NCBI GenBank assembly: GCA_036941025.1
Contig: JAYMNP010000001.1
Location: forward strand, 1,240,001-1,304,000
Source of the DNA: Lachnospiraceae bacterium JLR.KK002
GTDB taxonomy: Bacteria > Bacillota > Clostridia > Lachnospirales > Lachnospiraceae
Reading direction: 5' to 3'
Length of the DNA: 64,000 nt
In this document: in pieces, positions 42,936 to 51,059 of the stretch
How positions within the stretch are numbered: the first letter of the stretch is position 1
How the letters are laid out: each line of letters starts with the position of its first letter
The notes under the pieces: generated by a model
The model's input: only the letters and a program-made list of their open reading frames with translations
Told to the model about the DNA's origin: nothing
The model's database searches: none
Translations under genes and position numbers: made by a program

Positions 42936-42978
42936 AAAAAACAGTCATTCTTCATAGTTAAAAGAAAAATGACTGTTT
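42936..42978 (-). terminator. intrinsic terminator of pnp
   Basis: AAACAGTCATT and AATGACTGTTT (11-bp stem, arms ending at 42978 and 42939) are followed leftward by a T run. It lies 10 bp past the pnp stop codon. Confidence 0.85.
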
Positions 42979-42987
42979 GCACAGGAA

Positions 42988-45081
42988 TTATTTATGTTTC
43001 GGAACATCTTTTATGGAGAAGCTGATTCTTCCCATTTTATCTTTTCCAAGGCAGACTACTTTTACCATATCTCCCAGCGTCAGTACATCTTCTACTCGGT
43101 TAATCCGCTCTCTGGAAATTTTGGAAATGTGAACCATTCCTTCTTTTCCGGGGGCGAACTCCAGAAATGCGCCGAATTCTTTGATACTGATAACTTTTCC
43201 CACGAAAATCTGTCCGGCCTCAAAGTCTGTGGTGATAATTTCAATCAGTTTCACCGCCTTATCCATCATATCCCGGTCCGTGCCGCAGATGGATACGGCA
43301 CCTTCGTCGCTGATGTCGATTTTTACGCCGGTCTGCTCAATAATGGCATTAATGGTTTTTCCTCTCTGGCCAACCACATCGCCGATTTTTGCCGGGTCAA
43401 TCTGAACCTGGACAATCTTGGGCGCATATTCTCCCACCTCTTTCCGGGGCTCGGAAATGGCTTTGGACATTACCTCATCCATAATGTAGAGTCTTGCTTC
43501 TCTGGTTCTGCGGATGGCTTCTTCCACGATGGGCCTGGTCAGTCCGTGAATCTTGATATCCATCTGGATGGCTGTGATACCTTCATGGGTTCCCGTTACC
43601 TTAAAGTCCATATCGCCGAAAAAGTCTTCCAGACCCTGAATGTCTGTGAGTACAATATAGTCGTCGTCGGTATCCCCGGTTACCAGACCGCAGGAAATGC
43701 CTGCCACCATTTTCTTAATGGGTACTCCTGCAGCCATCAATGCCATACAGGAAGCGCAGGTGGAAGCCATGGAGGTGGAACCGTTGGATTCAAAAGTCTC
43801 TGACACTGCCCGGATTGCATAGGGGAATTCTTCTTCTGTGGGAAGTACCGGTATCAGGGCACGTTCTGCCAGTGCGCCATGGCCGATTTCCCGGCGTCCC
43901 GGCCCTCTGCCGGGTTTTGTCTCTCCTACGGAATAGGAAGGGAAGTTATAGTGATGCATGTAACGCTTGTTTACTTCATTTTCATCCAGCCCGTCAATGC
44001 GCTGCATATCGGACAGCGGGGCAAGGGTTACCACATCGCAGATCTGGGTCTGGCCGCGGGTAAACATGGCGGAACCATGTACTCTGGGAATCAGGTCTGT
44101 TTCTGCCGCCAGAGGACGAATCTGGTCGATGGCCCGTCCGTCCGGACGTTTGTGGTCTTTTAAAATCATTTTGCGGACTGTCTTTTTCTGATACTGGTAA
44201 ATTGCCTCGCCCAGAACCTCCAGCCATTCTTCCTTTTCTGCAAATGCCTCTTCTAACTGCTCGGTAATCTTCCGGATATTTTCTTCCCGTGCCTGTTTTT
44301 CATCGGTGAAAACAGCCTCTTCCATCTTTTCCGGAGGTACCAGTTCCCGGATGGCGGAAAACAGTTCTTCCGGTACCGCGCAGCTTGTATACTCATGTTT
44401 TGCTTTTCCAACCTCTGCCACTATCTCGTTGATAAAGGCGATAATGGTCTGATTGATTTCATGGGCTTTGTAGATTGCCTCAATCATTTTGTCTTCGGGA
44501 ATCTCATTGGCCCCGGCTTCAATCATAATGACTTTCTCACTGGTGGAGGCAACCGTCAGGTTCAAATCTCCGTTCTTCCACTGTTCCTGAGATGGATTTA
44601 TCACAAATTCTCCGTCTATCATACCAATCTGTGTGGTTGCACAGGGACCTGCAAAAGGAATATCGGAAATGCTGGTTGCGATGGCAGAACCCAGCATGGC
44701 CACCAGTTCCGGCCGGCACTGAGGATCCACGCTCATAACCAGATTATTCAGTGTCACATCATTCCGGTAATCTTTGGGAAATAAGGGGCGCATGGGGCGG
44801 TCAATTACACGGGAGGTCAGGATTGCATTTTCCGAGGCCTTCCCTTCACGTTTGTTGAATCCTCCCGGAATTTTTCCGACAGAATACAGTTTTTCTTCAT
44901 ATTCCACACTTAAGGGAAAGAAATCAATTCCTTCTCTGGGTTTGTCTGAGGCGGTTGCAGTACACAGTACAACGGTATCACCGTAATGCATAAAGGCTGC
45001 GCCGTTTGCCTGGGCTGCAACTCGTCCGATATCTACGCGCAGGGTTCTTCCTGCCAAATCCATGGTAAACTGTTTATACAT
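42988..45081 (-). CDS. pnp: polynucleotide phosphorylase
   Basis: The 697-aa phosphorolytic 3'-5' exoribonuclease has two RNase PH-type domains (first from residue 1, second from about 310 with DGRAIDQIRPLAAETDLIPRVHGSAMFTRGQTQ region), a helical linker, a KH domain (VGQRGKTINAIIEQTGVKIDI, about 565) and an S1 domain (GQIFVGKVISIKEFGAFLEF, about 625). The second core carries the catalytic DIKIHGLT-type segment. Full length. It follows rpsO after a terminator, the conserved order. Confidence 0.97.
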   Translation of the reverse strand: MYKQFTMDLAGRTLRVDIGRVAAQANGAAFMHYGDTVVLCTATASDKPREGIDFFPLSVEYEEKLYSVGKIPGGFNKREGKASENAILTSRVIDRPMRPLFPKDYRNDVTLNNLVMSVDPQCRPELVAMLGSAIATSISDIPFAGPCATTQIGMIDGEFVINPSQEQWKNGDLNLTVASTSEKVIMIEAGANEIPEDKMIEAIYKAHEINQTIIAFINEIVAEVGKAKHEYTSCAVPEELFSAIRELVPPEKMEEAVFTDEKQAREENIRKITEQLEEAFAEKEEWLEVLGEAIYQYQKKTVRKMILKDHKRPDGRAIDQIRPLAAETDLIPRVHGSAMFTRGQTQICDVVTLAPLSDMQRIDGLDENEVNKRYMHHYNFPSYSVGETKPGRGPGRREIGHGALAERALIPVLPTEEEFPYAIRAVSETFESNGSTSMASTCASCMALMAAGVPIKKMVAGISCGLVTGDTDDDYIVLTDIQGLEDFFGDMDFKVTGTHEGITAIQMDIKIHGLTRPIVEEAIRRTREARLYIMDEVMSKAISEPRKEVGEYAPKIVQVQIDPAKIGDVVGQRGKTINAIIEQTGVKIDISDEGAVSICGTDRDMMDKAVKLIEIITTDFEAGQIFVGKVISIKEFGAFLEFAPGKEGMVHISKISRERINRVEDVLTLGDMVKVVCLGKDKMGRISFSIKDVPKHK

Positions 45082-45112
45082 ATTTTTCTCCTTTAATTTA
45101 GCATAAGATAAA

Positions 45113-45134
45113 ATAGAGCGGATAACCGCTCTAT
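45113..45134 (-). terminator. rpsO-pnp intergenic terminator
   Basis: ATAGAGCGG and CCGCTCTAT form a 9-bp stem with a 4-nt loop, followed leftward by TTTTATC. Partial read-through would feed pnp, as in other bacteria. Confidence 0.8.
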
Positions 45135-45146
45135 CTTGAAAAGGAA

Positions 45147-45413
45147 TTACTTTCTGATTCCCAGACGTTCAATTAAATTACGGTATCTTTCAATATCTGT
45201 CTTTTTCAGATAGCTGAGCATACCACGTCTCTGACCTACCATTTTTAAAAGTCCGCGTCTGGAATGATGATCCTTGGGATTCTCTTTCAAATGGTCTGTT
45301 AATTCCTGAATTCTTGCTGTCAGAATTGCAACCTGAACCTCAGGTGAACCGGTGTCTCCCGGTGTTCTTGCGTATTCTGCAATAATTGCCTGTTTCTTTT
45401 CTTTTGCTATCAT
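45147..45413 (-). CDS. rpsO: 30S ribosomal protein S15
   Basis: The 88-aa protein binds the central domain of 16S rRNA. The signatures [15 protein letters not shown] and [20 protein letters not shown] are intact, and length is standard. GAGGAGG precedes the start. It is upstream of pnp and downstream of the rplT hairpin. Confidence 0.98.
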   Translation of the reverse strand: MIAKEKKQAIIAEYARTPGDTGSPEVQVAILTARIQELTDHLKENPKDHHSRRGLLKMVGQRRGMLSYLKKTDIERYRNLIERLGIRK

Positions 45414-45536
45414 CTTATGATAACCTCCTCAACTATTATTATCGCCCTTTCCGGTTCTGAACATTCAAAATTCCGTATCTGAGATATTAAGTAAGGGTCG
45501 GAGTCATCCGGTTACTGAATATGGGCTGTCTCAAAG

Positions 45537-45565
45537 TTCCGGCGGGCTTTCAGAACCCGCCGGAA
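45537..45565. terminator. GC-rich hairpin after rplT
   Basis: TTCCGGCGGG (45537-45546) and CCCGCCGGAA (45556-45565) form a 10-bp stem. It lies between rplT and rpsO. The T tract on the minus strand is short (CTTTG), so efficiency is uncertain. Confidence 0.6.
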
Positions 45566-45602
45566 AATATTATAGCACAGTTACCCGTGCCTGTAAAGCA
45601 AA

Positions 45603-45959
45603 TTACGCTACTTTGCTTTTGGCCAGTTCTGCCAGAGTTGCAAATCCTTCTGCGTCGTTTACTGCCAGCTCTGCCAGCATTTTACGGTTTACATCCACGC
45701 CTGCCAGCTTCAGTCCGTGCATAAACTGGCTGTAGGAAATTCCATTGATTCTGGCTGCGGCATTAATTCGTGCAATCCAGAGACGGCGGAACTGTCTCTT
45801 TCTTTCTTTTCTTCCTGCATAAGAACTCGCCAGGGCTCTCATGACAGACTGTTTTGCTATACGATACTGTTTGGAGCGAGCCCCTCTGTATCCTTTTGCC
45901 AGTTTTAATACTCTGTTATGTTTTTTTCTGGCGTTTAAACCGCCTTTAATTCTTGCCAT
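45603..45959 (-). CDS. rplT: 50S ribosomal protein L20
   Basis: The 118-aa protein is essential for early 50S assembly. [25 protein letters not shown] at the N-terminus and [20 protein letters not shown] in the globular part are diagnostic. It is the last gene of infC-rpmI-rplT. In Bacillota L20 represses this operon through its leader. Confidence 0.98.
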   Translation of the reverse strand: MARIKGGLNARKKHNRVLKLAKGYRGARSKQYRIAKQSVMRALASSYAGRKERKRQFRRLWIARINAAARINGISYSQFMHGLKLAGVDVNRKMLAELAVNDAEGFATLAELAKSKVA

Positions 45960-45983
45960 GTCTGCTTCCTCCTTAACTCATTC

Positions 45984-46181
45984 TTACAAATACGGTAAAA
46001 TCTTTTTCATATTCTTAACATTAGCTGCGTCTGTAATAGCTGATTTTCTCAGATTTCTCTTTCTCTTGGGAGATTTCTTCGTTAAGATATGGCTCTTATA
46101 GGCTTTATTTCTTTTTAATTTTCCACTTCCTGTCTTTTTAAACCGTTTTGCTGCTGCTCTGCTTGTTTTCATTTTTGGCAT
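45984..46181 (-). CDS. rpmI: 50S ribosomal protein L35
   Basis: The 65-aa basic protein begins [20 protein letters not shown] and has [12 protein letters not shown] and [10 protein letters not shown], the normal L35 pattern. It lies between infC and rplT with 24-bp gaps on each side. Confidence 0.98.
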   Translation of the reverse strand: MPKMKTSRAAAKRFKKTGSGKLKRNKAYKSHILTKKSPKRKRNLRKSAITDAANVKNMKKILPYL

Positions 46182-46205
46182 TTTAACTTCCTCCTTAATA
46201 TCCGG

Positions 46206-46712
46206 TTATTTCTTTTCTGTCAGTACCATACTAATGCTGCGTCCTTCCAGTTTTGGTGCTTTTTCCACTGTAGCAATTTCTGCTAAATGTTCTGCAAAGT
46301 CGTCCAGAATATGTCTGCTGCTCTGCATATGTGCCATCTCCCTGCCGCGGAACCGCAGAGTGATTTTTACTTTATTACCTTTTGAAATAAATTTTCTGGC
46401 TGCATTAATTTTTGTATTCAGATCGTTTGTCTCAATATTGGGTGACAGACGGATTTCCTTTATTTCAACAGTCTTCTGTTTCTTCCGGGCTTCTTTTTCT
46501 TTTCTTACCAGCTCGTATCTGTACTTGCCGTAGTCGATAATCTTACATACGGGCGGTTTGGCAGTCGGGGCAATCTTTACCAGATCAAGCTCTGCTTCCT
46601 GAGCAATCTTCATGGCTTCCCTGACCGGCATAATGCCAAGCTGTTCTCCGTCTTCTCCGATTAGACGAATCTCCTTATCTTTGATTTGTTCATTAATCAT
46701 TAATTCACTAAT
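46206..46712 (-). CDS. infC: translation initiation factor IF-3, AUU start codon
   Basis: The start is read at ATT 46712-46710, 8 nt after GGAGGT, giving 168 aa beginning M-S-E-L-M-I-N-E-Q. Starting at the downstream ATG (46700) would lack a spaced ribosome binding site. AUU initiation of infC lets IF-3 repress its own synthesis, as established for E. coli. The N-domain INEQIKDKEIRLIG and the C-domain RFRGREMAHMQ with the linker KQKTVEIKEIRLSP are intact. It is the first gene of the operon and follows a leader with a terminator hairpin. Confidence 0.95.
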   Translation of the reverse strand: MSELMINEQIKDKEIRLIGEDGEQLGIMPVREAMKIAQEAELDLVKIAPTAKPPVCKIIDYGKYRYELVRKEKEARKKQKTVEIKEIRLSPNIETNDLNTKINAARKFISKGNKVKITLRFRGREMAHMQSSRHILDDFAEHLAEIATVEKAPKLEGRSISMVLTEKK

Positions 46713-46721
46713 GGCCGCGCA

Positions 46722-46865
46722 CCTCCAAAAATTAATTTACATACTAAAAAAGTGGACAGACAGACTATCCACTTCAATTATATTCAGACACCACAGCCAC
46801 TGAACATACATGACTGATTATCAGATATAGACCATTAGTCACCCAATTGTGCTAAGGTGAGAGCG
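46722..46865 (-). ncRNA. infC operon leader with attenuator (L20-leader-like)
   Basis: About 145 nt of non-coding sequence precede infC. Near its 3' end GTGGATAG and CTGTCCAC (46772-46765, 46759-46752) form an 8-bp stem followed by TTTTTT, an intrinsic terminator upstream of the ribosome binding site. In Bacillota L20 binds such leaders to promote termination. The class is assigned by position, not by covariance. Confidence 0.6.
46745..46772 (-). terminator. leader terminator (attenuator) upstream of infC
   Basis: An 8-bp stem with a 5-nt loop and six Ts, ending 20 bp before the infC ribosome binding site. Confidence 0.75.
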
Positions 46866-46882
46866 GATACTCTACTTTCTTC

Positions 46883-47773
46883 TTACAACTCTGTAACTTT
46901 ACCACGTTTTGGTGATTCCGTCAAGCGTTTTTTCAATTTTTCCAGTATTTCATAAGGAATACAAAGATTACCCCTTCCGGTGCCCAGATGAATATAAGGC
47001 TTGTTGCTGCCATGGAAATCGGAACCGCCGCTGATTAAAAGGTCATATTCAGCAGCAAGTTTTCGCAGATTGCGCTCATCTCCCGGTTCATTCATGGAAT
47101 AAACAGCCTCGATGCCCGACAGTCCGGCTTCTTTCAGTTTCCGGATAAAGTACCGCAGTCTGTCATGATTCATATGACACAGAACAGGATGGGCGAAAAA
47201 CGCAAGTCCCCCTCCTGTCTGAATCAGACGGACAGCCTCAAAAGGAGTAATTTTCTCACGGGGTACATAACAGCGGCAGTTATCTCCCAGGTATTTGCGG
47301 AATACGGTTTCCCGGTCTTTGACAAAGCCATGTTCTACCAGGTACCTGGCAAAATGAGCCCGTGTAATTACACTGCCGGGATTTTCCCGATAAAGTTCCT
47401 TCATGGTAATGTTAAAGCCTTCCTTCTGCAGGAACGCTGTCATTTTCTCATTCCGGCTGTCCCGGCTGTCCACGAATTCCCGGAGCTTTGCAGAGAACTC
47501 CGGATTGTTTTCATCAATATAATAGCCCAGAATGTGCACTTCTGTGCCGGAATAATCAGTGGAGAGTTCTATATCCGGCACCAGTTCAATGCCAAGTTCT
47601 TCAGCCAGAGGACGGGCTCTGGCAATACCGTCTGTAGTATCATGGTCTGTAAGCGCAATGGCGGTAAGCCCTGTTTCTTTTGCATGTTCCATCAGTTCTT
47701 CCGGCGTAAGGGTTCCGTCCGATTCTGTGGAATGGGTATGCAGGTCAATCCTGCCGGCAGAATATTCGGCCAT
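46883..47773 (-). CDS. PHP-domain phosphoesterase (TrpH/YciV-like)
   Basis: The 296-aa protein has the PHP metal-binding motifs: RIDLHTHSTESDGT (H12, H14), ALTDHDTT, a Glu-rich PDIELST near residue 66, FAHPVLC and the late SDFHGSNK. This set matches nucleoside 3',5'-bisphosphate phosphatases and the RNase AM/YciV group. It probably hydrolyses small nucleotide phosphates or short RNA in the cytoplasm. It is 26 bp downstream of the surface-protein gene and upstream of the infC leader. Confidence 0.9.
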   Translation of the reverse strand: MAEYSAGRIDLHTHSTESDGTLTPEELMEHAKETGLTAIALTDHDTTDGIARARPLAEELGIELVPDIELSTDYSGTEVHILGYYIDENNPEFSAKLREFVDSRDSRNEKMTAFLQKEGFNITMKELYRENPGSVITRAHFARYLVEHGFVKDRETVFRKYLGDNCRCYVPREKITPFEAVRLIQTGGGLAFFAHPVLCHMNHDRLRYFIRKLKEAGLSGIEAVYSMNEPGDERNLRKLAAEYDLLISGGSDFHGSNKPYIHLGTGRGNLCIPYEILEKLKKRLTESPKRGKVTEL

Positions 47774-47798
47774 ATTGATGTTTCCTCCTGTAAATATT

Positions 47799-50144
47799 TC
47801 AGTTTTTCCGGTACATGGCTTTTCCGCTCATTCCCTTCGATTTGAACAGTTTCCGGTAAGCAGACAGTTTCTTTCCGGGAACCCGGACAGTAACTTTGCT
47901 GTTTGTACCTTTAAATGCTTTTGCACCCACATTTTTAGTGGTAAGTTTTGTGGATTTTACTGTGATTTTCTTTAATTTTTTATCTCCGTAAAAAGCCGAG
48001 GCTCCGATTTTATTTACTTTGGATGGAATCACAATACTGCCAAGGGATGTACATTTGTAAAATCCTCTGTCCCCTATGGCGGTAAGTTTTGTCGGGAGTG
48101 TGACGGTTTTTAATCCGGAACAGTCCGAAAATGCCTGTTTCCCTATGATTTCCACATTGCTCCCGATGGTGACTTTTGTGATTTTTTTCTTTCCTTTCAA
48201 AGCACTGTCGCCGATTTTTATGACTTTGTATTTCATTCCGTCAATGGTAACTGTCTTTGGAATGGACACAGTGCCGGAAGTCACAGAGGTCTTTTTAAAT
48301 TCTGCAGTTTTCTTTTTTGTGCTGATAATCCTGCATGTAATCTTTCCTGTGGTTACCAGCTCCCCGTCTTTTCGCTTTTTCTGTTCGGGAGAATCTTCGC
48401 CAGTATCTTCGTCTTCGCCAGGTTCCTGCTCACCGTTATCGGTTTCTTCCGGTTCCTGTTCCGTAACCGTCACTTCACAGGAAGCAGTCAGCCCCAGCCC
48501 ACTTACGGTAATCACCGCTTTTCCTTTTCCCGCTGCACTGACAACGCCTTCCGGTGATACTGCCGCTGCCTGTGGATGGGAAGACGTCCATGTAAAGGGT
48601 ACTCCGGTAATTCCCGAAGGATTGCAGGCTGCGTGCAGAGTAAGGCTGGTCCCCTTTTCCAGAGTAAGGCTGGTCCTGTCCAGTGTAATCCTTTCCAGTA
48701 CCTGTGTCATTTCAATGAGATATGTGGTCTGAATACCTGTCGTATCAGCAAGAATAAAAGACCAGGTTCTGCCGTCGTCCCCGGAAACAGGAGGAGAAAG
48801 GATAAGACCTTCCGCACGGTCCGTATGGACCTGAATTTCCGCTGCTGCGGGCAGGGAGGCTGATGACATAAGCTGTGAAATGGAAAAATTAGTTTCTCCG
48901 TTGCCGGAAGGGGCCTGAGCTTCCATACCTCTTACCGTAATTCTGGGATACAGGGGATTTCTCACCACTGTGAATTCCGTCCGGGGCTGTCCTTCTTTCC
49001 GTCCCACCAGATATCCTCCGGAGGAATCGCACAGCAGAAGATACTCACAGTTCAGAATAAAATCACCTTTTTTATCTACTGCCCCTTTCAGGCCTTCGGA
49101 ATTCTCCACTACCAGCAGCCCTTCCCGAAAATTGCGGGAGGAATTGTCTTCTGCATTCAGACCGGCGGGAGATTTCATGGTCCATTTCGTTGCAGTTCCA
49201 TCTCCATTACTTCTGGTAAATGCCCAGTTGCCGACAGTATCCCCTTCCCTGTAGCGGGTCATGCCTCCTGCTGCCGCCAGCCTCTCGCTGTAAGCATGGG
49301 ATGCGCTGTTATATTCTTCTTCCGTAATCCGCTGGCCCGTACAGTCATAGTATTCCGTTGGGATACTGGCCCCGGAATTCATGCCGGCGGGAGCTACAAG
49401 GCGGATTACCGTATCTTTTACTTCTGCATTGTAAAACACCCCCGGCGTAAGACGGATAATATATTCTCCCTTTTCGTTCACGTAATAGGGCTGATTCCCC
49501 ACCCATACTTTCCCGAAATGGTTGCTCTCAAAATCCTGTGCATTGGTAAACTGGAACGGAATCACCAGATTCAGATTTCGATCCGCAAATCCCCACAGGC
49601 CATTTCGCTTTACTGCCAGCAGGCCCTGATAATCCCAGTTTGTCCTTCTGTTCAGAGCACTGTCTTCCAGGGTTCCGGCTACAGACTCGCCCACAGTCCC
49701 GGACGGGCTGGTAACCGGATCCGGCCAGTCTTTGTCAGGTACTGCATCGCTGCCGCCTCCGCTGCCTGCTGCCAGTACGGTAACATTCCAGCTTTCGGTT
49801 TTGCGCCGGGGTACAAAGTCTCCCGTAATATTGCCCCATATATCCGCTTTGCTGCTGTCCCATTCCAGTTTGGAATAAGTCACTGTTACGGTGACTGTTC
49901 CGGCCTGCAGTCCTGTAAATTTACAGAACTGTCTGCCGTTTTCTCCCAGGGCGAGCACTGCTGTATCGCTGACCTGCCACTGATAGGTGGAACTGCTGCT
50001 GCCAGCCCTTAAGGTAATCTGCTCACCAGCCCTTAAAGTTTTACTTCCTGCTGCGTGCACCGGAATCCCCATACGCAGAAACAGCAGGCCCAAAAGCAGG
50101 AAAAGTCCTGCCGATGCTGTCATGTTCCTTTTGAAAAGTCTCAT
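47799..50144 (-). CDS. secreted modular surface protein with WG-like, Ig-like (Big_2) and BspA LRR domains
   Basis: The 781-aa protein has a signal peptide (basic start, hydrophobic residues about 9-29, cleavage near VHAAG). An Ig-like segment follows (about 35-120), then WG-like repeats (AVKRNGLWGFADRNLNLVIP near 178, GAVDKKGDFILNCEY near 355). A Big_2 domain (about 490-565, with LTLEKGTSLTLHAACNPSG) leads to an acidic linker and four BspA-type leucine-rich repeats (about 640-760, for example GKQAFSDCSGLKTVTLPTKL). No LPXTG or membrane anchor is visible, so attachment may be non-covalent. A role in adhesion or surface sensing is inferred from the domains. Confidence 0.88.
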   Translation of the reverse strand: MRLFKRNMTASAGLFLLLGLLFLRMGIPVHAAGSKTLRAGEQITLRAGSSSSTYQWQVSDTAVLALGENGRQFCKFTGLQAGTVTVTVTYSKLEWDSSKADIWGNITGDFVPRRKTESWNVTVLAAGSGGGSDAVPDKDWPDPVTSPSGTVGESVAGTLEDSALNRRTNWDYQGLLAVKRNGLWGFADRNLNLVIPFQFTNAQDFESNHFGKVWVGNQPYYVNEKGEYIIRLTPGVFYNAEVKDTVIRLVAPAGMNSGASIPTEYYDCTGQRITEEEYNSASHAYSERLAAAGGMTRYREGDTVGNWAFTRSNGDGTATKWTMKSPAGLNAEDNSSRNFREGLLVVENSEGLKGAVDKKGDFILNCEYLLLCDSSGGYLVGRKEGQPRTEFTVVRNPLYPRITVRGMEAQAPSGNGETNFSISQLMSSASLPAAAEIQVHTDRAEGLILSPPVSGDDGRTWSFILADTTGIQTTYLIEMTQVLERITLDRTSLTLEKGTSLTLHAACNPSGITGVPFTWTSSHPQAAAVSPEGVVSAAGKGKAVITVSGLGLTASCEVTVTEQEPEETDNGEQEPGEDEDTGEDSPEQKKRKDGELVTTGKITCRIISTKKKTAEFKKTSVTSGTVSIPKTVTIDGMKYKVIKIGDSALKGKKKITKVTIGSNVEIIGKQAFSDCSGLKTVTLPTKLTAIGDRGFYKCTSLGSIVIPSKVNKIGASAFYGDKKLKKITVKSTKLTTKNVGAKAFKGTNSKVTVRVPGKKLSAYRKLFKSKGMSGKAMYRKN

Positions 50145-50164
50145 TCCAATCCCCCTTTACCGGA

Positions 50165-50986
50165 TTATGCAGACTCGTTCAGGATGAATTTTTCAATGAT
50201 TTCAGCAATAGCTCCATGCTCATTGTCATACTCTGTCACATAATCCGCCGCACCTTTCAGTTCTTCATGGCCGTTTTTCACCGCAACGCCCACATGAGCT
50301 GCCTGAATCATGGGAATATCGTTGCGTTCGTCTCCCACTGCCACCGTATGTTCAATAGGAACATTCAGGAATTTGCTGATATACTTCAGGCCGCTGCCTT
50401 TATCGGTATCTTTGGGGCAGTATTCCAGATATTCATTGTAGGAGAAAAAGCAGTTGCTCCGTTCTCTGAGTTCCGGATGGTCTGTCTGAAATTGCTGAAG
50501 CCTTTCCGGGTGGTCCACATCAATCAGCATTACCTTATGGGGTTCCTGCTCCAGACTTACGAAAATATTGTCCACCAGACGGTATCTCATTCTGGCGTTC
50601 CGCAGGTAGAAATCAAGTTCTTTGCCATGGTGTTCTGCCAGAATGGTGTCCTGTTCATACGTCTGTACATAAATATCGGATTTTTTTCCGGCCAGAATGA
50701 TTTCTTTTGCCACTTCCATGGGCAGGGTGCGCTCTGCCAGCACCCGGTCCGCCACACAGTCATAAACTACCGCTCCGTTGTAAGCGACCATATAACATCT
50801 GGGAAAGGACAGGTTCAGTTCTTTCACTGCCAGCCGTCCTGTGGCAATGGGACGCCCCGTCATCAGCACAAAATCATGGCCCAGTTCCAGCATTCTGGCA
50901 ATGGCGGCCCGGTTTTCTTTTGAAATGCTCTTGTCATGATTTAATAATGTTTCATCCAGATCTGTAAACAAAATTTTGTGTTCCAT
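50165..50986 (-). CDS. Cof-type HAD-IIB phosphatase
   Basis: The 273-aa cytoplasmic HAD hydrolase has motif I LFTDLDETLLN (nucleophile Asp near residue 8), motif II MTGRP, the IIB cap, motif III lysine in TDKGSGLKYI, and motif IV VGDERNDIPMIQ. Such enzymes dephosphorylate sugar phosphates, FMN or PLP; specificity cannot be read here. Full length. It lies 20 bp upstream of the surface-protein gene. Confidence 0.95.
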   Translation of the reverse strand: MEHKILFTDLDETLLNHDKSISKENRAAIARMLELGHDFVLMTGRPIATGRLAVKELNLSFPRCYMVAYNGAVVYDCVADRVLAERTLPMEVAKEIILAGKKSDIYVQTYEQDTILAEHHGKELDFYLRNARMRYRLVDNIFVSLEQEPHKVMLIDVDHPERLQQFQTDHPELRERSNCFFSYNEYLEYCPKDTDKGSGLKYISKFLNVPIEHTVAVGDERNDIPMIQAAHVGVAVKNGHEELKGAADYVTEYDNEHGAIAEIIEKFILNESA

Positions 50987-51059
50987 AAGATCTCCTCCAC
51001 TCTCTTTTTGAATTTATTCTTTCGAACAATGAGCCGGAAATAAAACGTCGTATTGCTTT

